DNA of 64,000 bases from JAGVPT01 sp963772165 (lineage in GTDB: Bacteria > Bacteroidota > Ignavibacteria > UBA10030 > UBA8401). A program made the position numbers and the translations under genes. The stretch is from the NCBI GenBank assembly GCA_963772165.1, contig CAVYWA010000014.1:287316-351315 (forward strand), given 5' to 3'. Below, piece after piece: positions 18,278 to 28,061 of the stretch (the first letter of the stretch is position 1; the number at the start of each line of letters is the position of its first letter). Under the pieces are notes generated by a model that was not told where the DNA came from, made no database searches, and worked only from the letters and a program-made list of their open reading frames with translations.

Positions 18278-19753
18278 ATGGAACATAGGTTTATCGGTTT
18301 CGATCTTGGTGCGGAAAGCGGACGTTGTATTGTGGCAACACTTCATGATCAAAAAATTACCCTCCAGGAAGTTTATCGATTTGTGACCCCCAATGTAAAG
18401 TATGAGGAAGGATTCCATTGGGATATTTTAGCGATCTATCAAGAAATAATCAAAGGCCTGATAAATGCCCGCAAGGCTTTTGGTGAATCATTTGACGGCA
18501 TTGGGATCGACACGTGGGGAGTTGATTATGTTCTTGTGGATAAAAAAGGAAGAGTCCTCGGTTACCCGTACCATTACCGCGATGACCGCACAGATCAGAT
18601 GATGGAACATGCATTCAAGATCGTACCCAAAGAGAAAATTTACGGCAAGGTTGGGATTCAGTTCGCACAGTATAATACGCTTTTCCAATTATTAGCTGAA
18701 AGTAAAAATAGTCCTAATTTTTTGGATTTTACGGGCACCATGCTGATGATTCCGGATTTTCTGAATTTTATGCTGTCGGGAAATAAAAGAGCAGAATTCA
18801 CGATCGCTTCAACGACAAGCCTTGTCAGTCCGCATACGAGAGATTGGTGCTGGGAACTCATCGATGCGTTTGGACTGCCAAGGAAAATTTTTCCAAAGAT
18901 CTTGGAACCGGGAACTTCGTTGGGGGCGCTTCTCCCTTCAATTGCGGCAAAGTCGGGACTCGGTCCAACGATTCCTGTTTTTGCTACCGCCGGTCATGAT
19001 ACTGCATCAGCAGTGGGTTCTGTCCCTGCATTGGGCGGGAAATGGGCGTTTCTCAGTTCAGGCACGTGGTCATGTATGGGCATTGAAATTAATAAACCCC
19101 TGCTTACCCGTGAAGCAATGGCACATAACTTTACGAACGAGGGGGGAATTCAAGGGACAACCCGTTTTCTTAAGAACATCATAGGATTGTGGCCGGTGCA
19201 GGAATGCAAACGGTATTGGCATGAACAATCCAAAGAATATGCTTATTCGGAATTAGCTGTCGCGGCAAAAGAAAACGGCTTTGCAAATGCCTGGATAAAT
19301 TTAAACGACCCAAGATTCCTTAAGCCCGGCGAAATGCCGGAAAAAGTGATCGCGTATTTAGAAGAAACTAAGCAACCGGTCAAACTGGGCGTAGGGTTCA
19401 TTATCAGGGTCATTCTTGAGAGCCTCGCTTTTCAATATAGAAATACAATTAAAGAGATCGAAACCGTCTCCGGCGACACGATAGAATTAATTCATGCTGT
19501 TGGGGGCGGCATTCAAAACGAACTGCTGACAGAATTAACTGCCGATGCAACGGGCTGTACTGTCCTTGCAGGACCGGTCGAGGGAGCGATCATTGGGAAT
19601 ATTGGAGTGCAGGCAATCGCGTCCGGAGCTGTCCCCGACCTTCACGCCTGGAGGGAAATCGTGTGCAACTCCTTCGAGTTAAGAAAATTTGATCCGGTAA
19701 ACGCCGAGTACTTTAATAAGAATGAAAAAACCTTCAACCGCATTCTTGATTGA
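18278..19753 (+). CDS. rhaB: Rhamnulokinase (FGGY family sugar kinase)
   Basis: The 491-residue protein is a FGGY kinase that phosphorylates L-rhamnulose with ATP. The N-terminal phosphate loop GFDLGAESGRCIVA and catalytic-domain GIGIDTWGVDYVLVD are typical of RhaB. Also present are YRDDRTDQM, the ATAGHDTASAVGSVPA and FLSSGTWSCMGIE blocks, and the C-terminal adenosine-binding VGGGIQNELLTELTADATG. Its length is that of the family. It sits 211 bp after the aldolase, on the same strand. The product would be the substrate of a rhamnulose-1-phosphate aldolase, which the preceding gene could supply. Rhamnose isomerase and transport genes are not in the window. Confidence 0.93.
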   Translation: MEHRFIGFDLGAESGRCIVATLHDQKITLQEVYRFVTPNVKYEEGFHWDILAIYQEIIKGLINARKAFGESFDGIGIDTWGVDYVLVDKKGRVLGYPYHYRDDRTDQMMEHAFKIVPKEKIYGKVGIQFAQYNTLFQLLAESKNSPNFLDFTGTMLMIPDFLNFMLSGNKRAEFTIASTTSLVSPHTRDWCWELIDAFGLPRKIFPKILEPGTSLGALLPSIAAKSGLGPTIPVFATAGHDTASAVGSVPALGGKWAFLSSGTWSCMGIEINKPLLTREAMAHNFTNEGGIQGTTRFLKNIIGLWPVQECKRYWHEQSKEYAYSELAVAAKENGFANAWINLNDPRFLKPGEMPEKVIAYLEETKQPVKLGVGFIIRVILESLAFQYRNTIKEIETVSGDTIELIHAVGGGIQNELLTELTADATGCTVLAGPVEGAIIGNIGVQAIASGAVPDLHAWREIVCNSFELRKFDPVNAEYFNKNEKTFNRILD

Positions 19754-20236
19754 TTCGACAAATATACACGGACCAATAAATCTGTCCGCCTGGAAATACA
19801 ATCCCATTCTTCACCCCATTGAGTTCCTTCAACAGGCATTGTAGTAAAAAAGCTTCTCGCCTCCATATCTACATTCCAGAATCTCTATTTTCCATCGGTT
19901 AACCATCAAAGAATATTGGACAGCCGTACGAAAAAATTTGCTTTTAAAATGAAAATGAAATTAAAGAACGGCTTCAAGGAAGGGACTTCCCACGACTGCA
20001 ACTCAAACTCGGATAGAGAACGAGTCGGTTGGCAGTAAAAGTGAAAAGGGGAATATTTTGAAAAAAAAAAAAAAAAAAACTTGTCGCGACATCATGATAA
20101 TTCGGGAGTTTAGTCGGTCGACTTATTTCCGTTATTGGTAATGATATTTTTTAGACAATTCATCTCAGTTTTATTGAAATAGCGAAAGAATAGGCAAACC
20201 AAATGCGAAGAATGAGGAAATGTTAGCCCTGATAAT
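19754..20236. other. Intergenic region with a 19-base A tract
   Basis: No gene is visible. A short imperfect hairpin (CGGAC/GTCCG, about 19770-19790) follows rhaB and may help termination. An uninterrupted run of 19 A lies at 20061-20079. Confidence 0.5.
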
Positions 20237-20357
20237 ACAACAATCTTGCAATTTTATCATCACAGTATCGTCATAATTTGGTAAGCGAAATATAAAGAGA
20301 TATTAATGTGAAATATGCAACAAAACTACAATTTTTTCCGTATAATATCGTCATAAT
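20237..20357. repeat. Two 41-bp direct repeats upstream of the tetR-family gene
   Basis: Copies at 20237-20277 and 20317-20357 agree at 30 of 41 positions and share TATCGTCATAAT exactly at their 3' ends. They are exactly 80 bp apart, about eight helical turns. They lie directly before the efflux operon and are candidate operators for its TetR-type repressor or another regulator. Confidence 0.6.
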
Positions 20358-20376
20358 AAATGACCGATAGTATAAT
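20341..20376 (+). promoter_or_regulatory. Candidate promoter of the efflux operon
   Basis: Two TATAAT hexamers occur at 20341-20346 and 20371-20376, the second 17 bp before the tetR-family start codon. The second repeat copy overlaps the first hexamer, so a bound repressor could block it. No convincing -35 element was seen. Confidence 0.3.
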
Positions 20377-20393
20377 TTATATGCGGAGAGTTT

Positions 20394-21101
20394 ATGGGTA
20401 TCCCTGAACGGAAGGAAAGAGAAAAAGAGCGCAGGAAAGAGGAAATTCTCGATGCTGCCCAGCGCGTTTTCGTCGAAAAGGGGCTCATGACCGCAACAGT
20501 CGATGACATAGCTGCGGCTGCTGAATTGAGCAAAGGAACTCTCTATCTCTACTTCGAGAGTAAAGAAGATATTTACATTGCGCTAATGATGCGCGGTCTT
20601 CGTTTACTCTATACAACGTTTAACGAAATAATTTCCGGCGAGACGTCTACTGTCAGGATCCTCCACGAGATGGGTGAAGCATATACAGAGTTTTTCAACA
20701 CTCAGAGGAATTACTTTCGCATGCTGGACTCTGCTTATCGTCCCAATGTCCACAAAGAGGTCTCGGAGGAAATGAGGAAAATCTACTCCACTGAGAGTCA
20801 AAAAAATTGGGAACAGATTATCGACCTGTTCAATCGAGGTGTCCAGGAAAAGAAAATCAGGAACGACATCAACCCCGTTGACATGGCAATAATCATCTGG
20901 TCGAACACCACATCGCTCATGACTCGAATTGACCGCGAAGGAGAGACATGGAGGAAGGAAAGAAATATTGATCTCATGAAAACGTTGGATGTCTCATTCC
21001 ATCTTCTTATGGATGCAATTCTTACTCCGGAAGGGCAGTCCGAATATGCCGCTCTTGTAGAAGAGCAAAGTCGTTCATACCATTATACAAGGAACCGATG
21101 A
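20394..21101 (+). CDS. TetR/AcrR family transcriptional regulator
   Basis: The 235-residue protein has a highly charged N-terminus and a TetR helix-turn-helix at about residues 20-65 (TVDDIAAAAELSKGTLYLYF, then SKEDIYIALM). A helical ligand-binding domain follows. It should repress the efflux genes downstream until a toxic ligand binds. The start ATG 20394 has GGAGAG 5 bp before it. Its stop overlaps the tolC start by 4 bp (ATGATG context), making it the first gene of the pump operon and autoregulated if the upstream repeats are its operators. Confidence 0.93.
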   Translation: MGIPERKEREKERRKEEILDAAQRVFVEKGLMTATVDDIAAAAELSKGTLYLYFESKEDIYIALMMRGLRLLYTTFNEIISGETSTVRILHEMGEAYTEFFNTQRNYFRMLDSAYRPNVHKEVSEEMRKIYSTESQKNWEQIIDLFNRGVQEKKIRNDINPVDMAIIIWSNTTSLMTRIDREGETWRKERNIDLMKTLDVSFHLLMDAILTPEGQSEYAALVEEQSRSYHYTRNR

Positions 21102-22444
21102 TGCGCAGATCATTACCAGCCATTGCGTTTTGTTTTCTTTTTTCATTCAGCGCCCAGGCCCAACAAAAGCTTACGCTGACAATCGAGGAGGCAACTCGTC
21201 TCGGGCTTGAGAACAGCAAAGCACTCCATACATCACAGTTCAAGCTTGACGCCGCTACCGCCAGAGCGGCAGCGACTAATACCCTTGCGCTGCCGTCGCT
21301 GAAATTTAACGGCGCCTATACGAGGCTGAGCGAAGTGCCGCCCGAGGCCGTGAACCTTCCGGCAAACTCATTCGGACTGGGATTCCCTCCTTCCGACCTT
21401 TCGCTGACGTTGTCACCGACGATTCTTGATAACTATTCATTGCAGGCGACCGTCCAACAACCGCTCTTTACCGGCCAAAAAATCTCCGGCGCCATCGAGG
21501 CGGCAGACTATACTGCCCGGGCGACGGAGCAGGACTTCAGGAGAGACAAAGCAGAAATCATCTATAACATCGAGGCGGCATACTGGACGCTGTATCAGGC
21601 AATTGAAGCAAAGCGCTTCGTCGACGAGAATGTCTCACAGGTACAGGTCCATGCAACCGACGCAGAGAATCTTATGAAGCAAGGATTCCTGACGAAGAAC
21701 GATCTCATGAAAGTCCAGGTTCAGCTTTCGGATGCACTCGTCCGTCAGATTGATGCGGAGAACGGCGTTCAGCTTGCAATGTACGCGCTCAACAACACCC
21801 TCGGCCTTCCTTTGCGCACAGAGATTGTGCTTGCATCTACAATCCAGGTCAACGACAGATCATGGAACACTGCCGATTCGTTGATCAAACGCGCATTGGA
21901 AAAACGTCCGGAGGTTCTCGGCATGAACGCTCGTGTAAAAGCGGGGGAGGCTGGTCTTGCGTCAGCTCGCGGGAGCTGGTGGCCGCAAATCTACCTGGTT
22001 GGTAATTACAGTTATCTTAATCCGAACCAACGCTACTTTCCGGTCACAGACGAATTCAAAGGGACGTGGGATGTCTCGGTGTCCCTGTCATACGATATTT
22101 GGAACTGGTGGCAAACTGGGTATCAAACCGCGGAGGCACAAGCCCAACTCGCACAGGCGCAAGAAGGTCTCTCGATCGTCCAGGATGGCGTCACTCTTGA
22201 AGTAACACAGTGCTTTCTTGCAATAGAGAAGGCAAAGGAACGCAAAGCGGTTTCTGAGCAAGGAGTGGCTCAGGCAGAAGAGAACTACCGGATCATCACC
22301 GGCAAATTTAAGCAGGGACTTGCCGCGAACTCCGACCTTCGTGACGCCGAGGTTGAGCTCCTGCAGGCAAAGTTGAATTTAACTCAATCACTGGTCAACT
22401 ATGAACTCGCCATCGCTCAACTCTCCAAGGCAATCGGCGAATAG
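21098..22444 (+). CDS. TolC-family outer-membrane efflux channel
   Basis: The 448-residue precursor has a signal peptide (MMRRSLPAIAFCFLFSFSAQ, cleaved near AQA). Two repeats of the OEP domain follow, each a long coiled-coil helix pair and strands (LTIEEATRLGLENSKALHTS in the first; AEENYRIITGKFKQGLAANS, near the C-terminus, in the second). It should form the trimeric outer-membrane duct for the pump encoded downstream. It is translationally coupled to the tetR-family gene and 30 bp before the adaptor gene. The substrate cannot be read from the sequence. Confidence 0.93.
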   Translation: MMRRSLPAIAFCFLFSFSAQAQQKLTLTIEEATRLGLENSKALHTSQFKLDAATARAAATNTLALPSLKFNGAYTRLSEVPPEAVNLPANSFGLGFPPSDLSLTLSPTILDNYSLQATVQQPLFTGQKISGAIEAADYTARATEQDFRRDKAEIIYNIEAAYWTLYQAIEAKRFVDENVSQVQVHATDAENLMKQGFLTKNDLMKVQVQLSDALVRQIDAENGVQLAMYALNNTLGLPLRTEIVLASTIQVNDRSWNTADSLIKRALEKRPEVLGMNARVKAGEAGLASARGSWWPQIYLVGNYSYLNPNQRYFPVTDEFKGTWDVSVSLSYDIWNWWQTGYQTAEAQAQLAQAQEGLSIVQDGVTLEVTQCFLAIEKAKERKAVSEQGVAQAEENYRIITGKFKQGLAANSDLRDAEVELLQAKLNLTQSLVNYELAIAQLSKAIGE

Positions 22445-22474
22445 GAACGAACACTACGGAAAAGGTTATTACTC

Positions 22475-23539
22475 ATGAGCACAAGAAATCGACTATTACT
22501 CATCGGTGGCATTATCGCGGCTGTTCTCATCGCGCTGATTGCCAGGAGCAAGGCTGTGCTGAATTCCGAGACGGGCACAGGCTCAATAGCAACGGCGTAT
22601 TCAGTTTCGGTCGTCACCGTCCAAAAACAACCGGTTGAAGAAAAAATCTCGGCTGTGGGAACCCTGAACGCGATCAACGATGTCGTCGTTCTGTCGGAAA
22701 CGCAGGGACGCATTCTTAAGGTGGATTGCGAGGTAGGGGATTTCAAGAAAGCCGGTTCGGTCCTCGTTGAAGTGGACAGCGAACTCAAAGAGGCCGCATA
22801 CAAGACCGCGGAAGTAACCTACGAGCGGGCAAAAAAAGACCTGGAGCGGTATGAGACCCTCTCGGCCGAACATTCGATTTCCGATACGCAGATCGAACAA
22901 GCCCGGTGGTCGTGTCAGTCGGCGGAAGCACAGTTTATCACGGCGCGGCGGCAACTCACCGACACGAAGATCACGACCCCGATTTCTGGAATTGTTACTG
23001 CACGTTACGTGAACGAAGGGACGATGGTCATGGGCGCGCCTCAGGCGACACAAATAGCAAACGTCGTTGATATTTCAAAAATGAAAGCGAAAATCTTCGT
23101 CGCTGAAAAAGACGTTTTTCGCATTCACGTCGGGGATCCTGCCGAAATCACGACGGACGTGTATCCCGGGACTTTGTTCGAGGGGAAAGTGTTCACGATT
23201 GGCTCGAAGGGGGATGAAGGGCACACATATCCCGTGGAAGTTATTCTCAACAATGCCAAACAGCAATTGCGGGCTGGCATGTTCATCACGATCACGATCA
23301 ATGCGCATTTGGACGGAGAATCGCTCGTCATCCCCCGCGCGGCAATCGTCGGAAGTATCCAGAATGCAAAAGTGTTTGTCGTGAAAAACAAGATTGCCTC
23401 TTTGCGTTCTGTTGTAGCGGACAAAGAAATCGGAATAAACGTGGAAATCTCGAGCGGCCTTCAAGCCGGCGAGGCAGTGGTAGTCGACGGCATGGATAAT
23501 TTGAGCGATAACACTCCGGTCATCGTTCGCAACGAATGA
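22475..23539 (+). CDS. RND efflux membrane-fusion (adaptor) protein
   Basis: The 354-residue periplasmic adaptor has an N-terminal membrane anchor (LLLIGGIIAAVLIALIA). The split lipoyl domain has GRILKVDCEVGDFKKAGSVL and TKITTPISGIVTARYVNEG, with a helical hairpin between them (YERAKKDLERYETLSAEHSI). Beta-barrel and membrane-proximal domains follow. It bridges the RND pump and the TolC channel. It has no lipobox Cys, so it is held by the uncleaved helix. It lies 30 bp after tolC and 19 bp before the pump gene. Confidence 0.93.
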   Translation: MSTRNRLLLIGGIIAAVLIALIARSKAVLNSETGTGSIATAYSVSVVTVQKQPVEEKISAVGTLNAINDVVVLSETQGRILKVDCEVGDFKKAGSVLVEVDSELKEAAYKTAEVTYERAKKDLERYETLSAEHSISDTQIEQARWSCQSAEAQFITARRQLTDTKITTPISGIVTARYVNEGTMVMGAPQATQIANVVDISKMKAKIFVAEKDVFRIHVGDPAEITTDVYPGTLFEGKVFTIGSKGDEGHTYPVEVILNNAKQQLRAGMFITITINAHLDGESLVIPRAAIVGSIQNAKVFVVKNKIASLRSVVADKEIGINVEISSGLQAGEAVVVDGMDNLSDNTPVIVRNE

Positions 23540-23558
23540 CCTCTGAAGGGAAAATGAA

Positions 23559-26500
23559 ATGACCATTACTGAATTATCAATAAAGCGGCCGACGCTCGTC
23601 GTTGTCGTTTTCACCGTACTGGGAGTGCTCGGTCTCTTCAGCTACTTCCAACTCAACTATGAACTGTTGCCGAAATTGTCCATTCCCGTCGTGACGATTA
23701 CGACCGTCTATCCGGGCGCATCACCGTATGAAGTGGAGAACAATGTCAGCAAAATCATCGAGGACGCGATCTCGGGCATTGACAAAATAGACGATGTGCG
23801 CACGACGTCGATGGAGGGTCTGTCGCTCGTCATTATCGAGTTCAAGCAGGATGCCAATATCGATTTCGTGGTGCAAGATGCATCGCGCAAAGTCAACGCC
23901 ATCCTTGCAAACCTTCCGACCGACGCAAAGCTGCCGACGGTTTCTAAGATTGCGTTTGACGAAATCCCCGTGTTGCGTATGGGCGTGACGAGCCGGATGG
24001 ATGCGCGCCAATTCCATCAATTTATGACCGACCAGGTCCAGCCGCGGATATCAAAAATCGCGGGGGTAGCGCAGGTGTCCCTCACGGGGGGCGATGAGCG
24101 TGAAATCCGCGTGAACCTCAACGCGAATAAAGTGCAGGCGTACAACTTGTCTGTACCCCAGGTGGTGCAGGCGGTTCGCAGTGCCAACCTCGATTTCCCC
24201 ACCGGCAACTTCAAAGATGCTGATGAGCAATTCGTCGTTCGAGTTGCCGGAAAATTTTCTTCCGTCGAAGACCTGCGGAAACTTGTCGTCGGCCGCACAC
24301 GCCTGGGGGGCGATATTCACCTGGAGGACATCGCGGAAGTGCAGGATGGAAGAAAGGACTATGAACAGATCAATCGCGTTAACGGCATTACCTCCATTGG
24401 CATTCAAGTGGTCAAGCAGTCCGACGCGAACGCTGTTTCGGTGAGCAAACTCGTGCGGGAGGAATTAAAGAAAATCCAGGAGGAATACAAGAATCAGGGA
24501 ATCGTCTTCACAATAGCGGAGGATAGTTCCACCTTTACGCTCGATGCGGCAAACGCCGTCAAACAAGACCTTGCATTGGCGGTGCTGATGGTCGCGATCG
24601 TCATGCTTCTGTTCCTTCACAGCATCAGAAACTCGCTCATCGTCCTTGTGGCGATCCCGGCGTCATTGATCACCACTTTTGGGTTCATGTACGCGATGGA
24701 TTTTTCGTTGAACATGATGACGCTCCTCGGGATGTCGCTTGTTATCGGTATCCTTGTCGACGACTCTATCGTCGTTCTTGAGAACATCTATCATCATCTC
24801 GAAAAAGGAGAGGAGCAGCGTGCAGCCGCTCTCCATGGAAGAAACGAGATTGGTTTTGCAGCGCTCTCGATCACCATGGTTGACGTCGTAGTATTCCTTC
24901 CGCTCTCTCTTGTCAACGGCATCGTCGGCCAGATTATAAGGCAGTACGCCCTCGTTGTTGTCGGTTCGACACTCACAAGTCTTTTCGTTTCGTTCACGAT
25001 CACGCCGACGCTCGCGTCGCGCTTTTCAAAGCTTGAACGGTTGACGGACAGGACACTGCTGGGAAAATTCGCGCTGGCATTCGAACGATACTACCATCGG
25101 TTCTCTGCCTTCTATCAAAAGCTGCTCAAGTGGGCCCTCGTAAATAAGGCAAAAGTTGGGGTGGCCACAACGGCGATGTTTCTTGTATCTCTACTTTTCC
25201 CGATGCTCGGTTTGATCGGGAATGAATTCATGCCCCAATCTGACCGCGGGGAGTTCAGCGTTTCAATCGAATTGGAACCGGGTACTTCAATCGAGGAGAA
25301 TAACCAGGCGACACTCCGCATTGAAAGGACCCTTGCACAAATACCCGAGATCGAAAAAGTTTTTACAGGTGTCGGAGCCCAAGCGATGGGTTCATTGTCA
25401 CTCTCAAGCAACAACCTCACTCAGATCAACGTGACGCTCGTTCCCAAAAACAAGAGAGAAAAGTCAACGTTTGACATCGGCGAGGAGATTAAATCGAAAC
25501 TGAAGGAAATACCCGGGATGAAGGTGTACGTCAACCCGATCGGGTTATTTGGATCGGCAGACCAGGCATCGATTCAGATTGCGATCAACGGGACAGATTT
25601 TAATGAGATCACGAAAGCCGCCGTGCAGGTTGAGGATGTGCTGAAGAGCGTTCCTGGAACAACAGACGTTCGGCTGTCATCTGAGACTGGTAAGCCGGAG
25701 ATGCGTATCGCGATCGATCGCGCAAAAATGGCGCAACTCGGCCTCTCCGTCGCCGATGTCGGTACAACACTGCGCATTGCCCTGACCGGAGACGATGAAT
25801 CGAAATACCGCGACGGAAACACCGAATACGTCATACGAATTAGGTTCGACGAATTCAACCGTACACGGACCGATGACATCGGCAGCATCGTGTTTGTCAA
25901 TAATCGGGGTCAGCAAGTGGAACTGCAGCAGTTTGCAACGATTTCCCTGACATCGGGACCCACAAAACTGGAACGGAGGGATCGTATCAGTATAATTTAT
26001 GTTAACGGCCAGACTCTCGGCAGACCGACGGGGACGATCATGGAGGATTTCAAGAAAAGGGTGGCCGGCGTTCAGCTTCCCCCGGGGATAACACTTTCGT
26101 ACCTCGGAATGGAGAAGATGAGGGCGGAGGGATTCACCGACCTCTTTCTGGCGATGCTTACCGGTATCCTCTTTATCTATCTCATTATGGTAGCGCTCTA
26201 CGATTCGTATGTCTACCCGTTTGTTGTTCTGTTCTCTATCCCCCTGGCGATGGTCGGGTCGATGGTCGCGCTTGCAGCCACCGGAAAAGCTTTGAGCATT
26301 TTCTCCATGCTCGGTATCATCATGTTGATGGGGCTTGTGGCGAAGAACGCCATCCTGCTTGTCGACAGGACGAATCAGACGCGTCTCGAACACGGGCTGT
26401 CGGTGTACGATGCCTTGCTCGAAGCGGCTCAATCCCGTTTGCGTCCGATCCTCATGACTACGTTGACGATGATTTTCGGAATGCTGCCGATCGCTCTTTC

Positions 26501-26699
26501 GACGGCCTCTGGGTCGGAATGGAAATCGGGACTCGCTTGGGCTCTGATCGGCGGTTTGACAAGCTCGCTTCTTCTCACGCTCGTCATTGTGCCTGTGGTA
26601 TACATGAAGATCGACGAGTGGAAGGAAAAGATTCCGGCGTTCTTCAGCAAACCATCCGATTTTTTCGTTCGATTCCGGAAGAAAACAAACCGGGAATGA
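23559..26699 (+). CDS. RND multidrug efflux pump (HAE1/AcrB family)
   Basis: The 1046-residue inner-membrane proton/substrate antiporter starts with TITELSIKRPTLVVVVFTVL (TM1). The porter domain follows (PKLSIPVVTITTVYPGASPY). TM4 carries the proton-relay Asp pair in GILVDDSIVVLENIYHHLEK. A second periplasmic half begins near GNEFMPQSDRGEFSVSIELE. The last TM bundle is at LMGLVAKNAILLVDRTNQT and SGLAWALIGGLTSSLLLT. All 12 membrane segments appear present. It is the last gene of the tetR-tolC-mfp-rnd operon. The frame is intact over 3.1 kb. Confidence 0.95.
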   Translation: MTITELSIKRPTLVVVVFTVLGVLGLFSYFQLNYELLPKLSIPVVTITTVYPGASPYEVENNVSKIIEDAISGIDKIDDVRTTSMEGLSLVIIEFKQDANIDFVVQDASRKVNAILANLPTDAKLPTVSKIAFDEIPVLRMGVTSRMDARQFHQFMTDQVQPRISKIAGVAQVSLTGGDEREIRVNLNANKVQAYNLSVPQVVQAVRSANLDFPTGNFKDADEQFVVRVAGKFSSVEDLRKLVVGRTRLGGDIHLEDIAEVQDGRKDYEQINRVNGITSIGIQVVKQSDANAVSVSKLVREELKKIQEEYKNQGIVFTIAEDSSTFTLDAANAVKQDLALAVLMVAIVMLLFLHSIRNSLIVLVAIPASLITTFGFMYAMDFSLNMMTLLGMSLVIGILVDDSIVVLENIYHHLEKGEEQRAAALHGRNEIGFAALSITMVDVVVFLPLSLVNGIVGQIIRQYALVVVGSTLTSLFVSFTITPTLASRFSKLERLTDRTLLGKFALAFERYYHRFSAFYQKLLKWALVNKAKVGVATTAMFLVSLLFPMLGLIGNEFMPQSDRGEFSVSIELEPGTSIEENNQATLRIERTLAQIPEIEKVFTGVGAQAMGSLSLSSNNLTQINVTLVPKNKREKSTFDIGEEIKSKLKEIPGMKVYVNPIGLFGSADQASIQIAINGTDFNEITKAAVQVEDVLKSVPGTTDVRLSSETGKPEMRIAIDRAKMAQLGLSVADVGTTLRIALTGDDESKYRDGNTEYVIRIRFDEFNRTRTDDIGSIVFVNNRGQQVELQQFATISLTSGPTKLERRDRISIIYVNGQTLGRPTGTIMEDFKKRVAGVQLPPGITLSYLGMEKMRAEGFTDLFLAMLTGILFIYLIMVALYDSYVYPFVVLFSIPLAMVGSMVALAATGKALSIFSMLGIIMLMGLVAKNAILLVDRTNQTRLEHGLSVYDALLEAAQSRLRPILMTTLTMIFGMLPIALSTASGSEWKSGLAWALIGGLTSSLLLTLVIVPVVYMKIDEWKEKIPAFFSKPSDFFVRFRKKTNRE

Positions 26700-26803
26700 T
26701 CTGCTTGCCGGCCCACAGTGGAAAATCTCGATTGGTTTGAGTGCCTGCGGTTCGATGCAGCGTAAATGTTTGCGGGGGTATCCATATTGAAAGAGGTGAA
26801 ACT

Positions 26804-27646
26804 ATGAAAAAGAAAATATTTATCGGCAGTGGAATTGCGTTGCTCGTCATCCTCATAGGGGCGGTTGTAATATTTTACCCGGCAATTCGCTTCATGACGC
26901 AGAAGGAAGTTGTCCAACTTGATCCGAGCCTTATATTAATGCTCGGAGGCGGCGGCAACAGTGGAGTGGTCATTGGCGATAGTGCCGTGGTCGTTATCGA
27001 TACAAAAATGATGGGCAACGGCGAAGACTTGTACAAATTCGCCAAAGACAAGGCGGGTGCAAAACCGATCATTGTGGTCAATACGCACTATCATCCCGAC
27101 CATGTGCAGGGGAATAAATACTTCAAAGGAAGCAAAATCTACATTGGAAACTATGAGAAAGAATTTCTCCAAAAAAACATCGATGCAGAAAATCAGCCGA
27201 CGGATGTTGTGAAGGATAGTTTGTTGATCGACCTTGGCAATGAGAAAGTACATCTCTATGATCTTGGCCGCGGACATACCATGCACGATGTCGTTGTCTA
27301 TCTGACAAACCATAAAGTCTTGTTTACGGGCGATCTGGTTTTCAACCGGATCAATCCGGTGCTCAAGAATGAAAGCGGAACGAATGTCTCTCAATGGATT
27401 CACGCTTTGGATGTTATTTTGAGCCGATGGGGAGATGGAAAGATTGTTCCCGGCCATGGTGCAGTTGGCGACAGGGGAATAGTTGAGTCAATGCGCCAAT
27501 ACTTTCTTGATATGACATCGGCTGCAATAGATCCGAGCAAAGGAAGCGAAATGAAGGATGTGTATAAGGATTGGATGAAATTGCCAAACATGTCGTCGCC
27601 CGGAAAGACCATTGAATACATAAAGACGTATGAGGTGAAAAAGTAA
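26804..27646 (+). CDS. Metallo-beta-lactamase-fold hydrolase, membrane-anchored or secreted
   Basis: The 280-residue protein starts at ATG 26804 (GAGGTG 6 bp before) with a hydrophobic N-terminal segment (IFIGSGIALLVILIGAVVIF) that anchors or exports it. The MBL core has the Zn motif THYHPDHVQG (HxHxDH pattern), then GRGHTMHDVVVYL, the metal Asp in LFTGDLVF, and the last His in VPGHGAV. It is closest in form to the exported MBL proteins of the SoxH/quinoprotein-relay type rather than to true beta-lactamases. The substrate is unknown. It follows the pump gene by 104 bp and may be on a separate transcript. Confidence 0.85.
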   Translation: MKKKIFIGSGIALLVILIGAVVIFYPAIRFMTQKEVVQLDPSLILMLGGGGNSGVVIGDSAVVVIDTKMMGNGEDLYKFAKDKAGAKPIIVVNTHYHPDHVQGNKYFKGSKIYIGNYEKEFLQKNIDAENQPTDVVKDSLLIDLGNEKVHLYDLGRGHTMHDVVVYLTNHKVLFTGDLVFNRINPVLKNESGTNVSQWIHALDVILSRWGDGKIVPGHGAVGDRGIVESMRQYFLDMTSAAIDPSKGSEMKDVYKDWMKLPNMSSPGKTIEYIKTYEVKK

Positions 27647-27678
27647 CTCAATCGTTGGCAAGAGAGATTGAGTTTCAG
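27645..27678 (+). terminator. Possible terminator after the MBL-fold gene
   Basis: AACTCAATC (27645-27653, including the end of the stop codon) pairs with GATTGAGTT (27666-27674) across a 12-base loop, followed by a short TT. The T tract is weak. The remaining 27679-28061 shows no gene. Confidence 0.45.
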
Positions 27679-28061
27679 AAGAGTCTTCAACCCGACGCAG
27701 AATTTTCGATTCTTTGGTTTTAGAATACCAATTCGATGTGGAGCCGTGGCTGTTTTTTCCTACATAGATGAATAATGGCGAGGATCATTAGCACCTTTTC
27801 AACTGATAGATAGAAAATTGCCTGTTACAGCACACAATGCCCAAATCGCTGGAAAAGTATGTTGCTCAAATACCGTGAACAACGTGTTCGGGGCTAAACC
27901 AAGCATGTTTATGATTTGTCCAACCCGCGCTGCAACCGGAGTTTGTACAATTGCAAAAAATGAAGCAAAGTGTTCCGAATGAAACTTATTGCCACTAAAA
28001 TGTTGTTTAATGTCTCAAGAAGCGTAGTGAATCAACAGGAGAAATATTAGAAGGAGGAGTC

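Noticed and set aside
20061..20079. Nineteen-A tract as a terminator or promoter element
   Set aside because: There is no stem next to it on either strand that would make it a terminator; it is noted only as a homopolymer.
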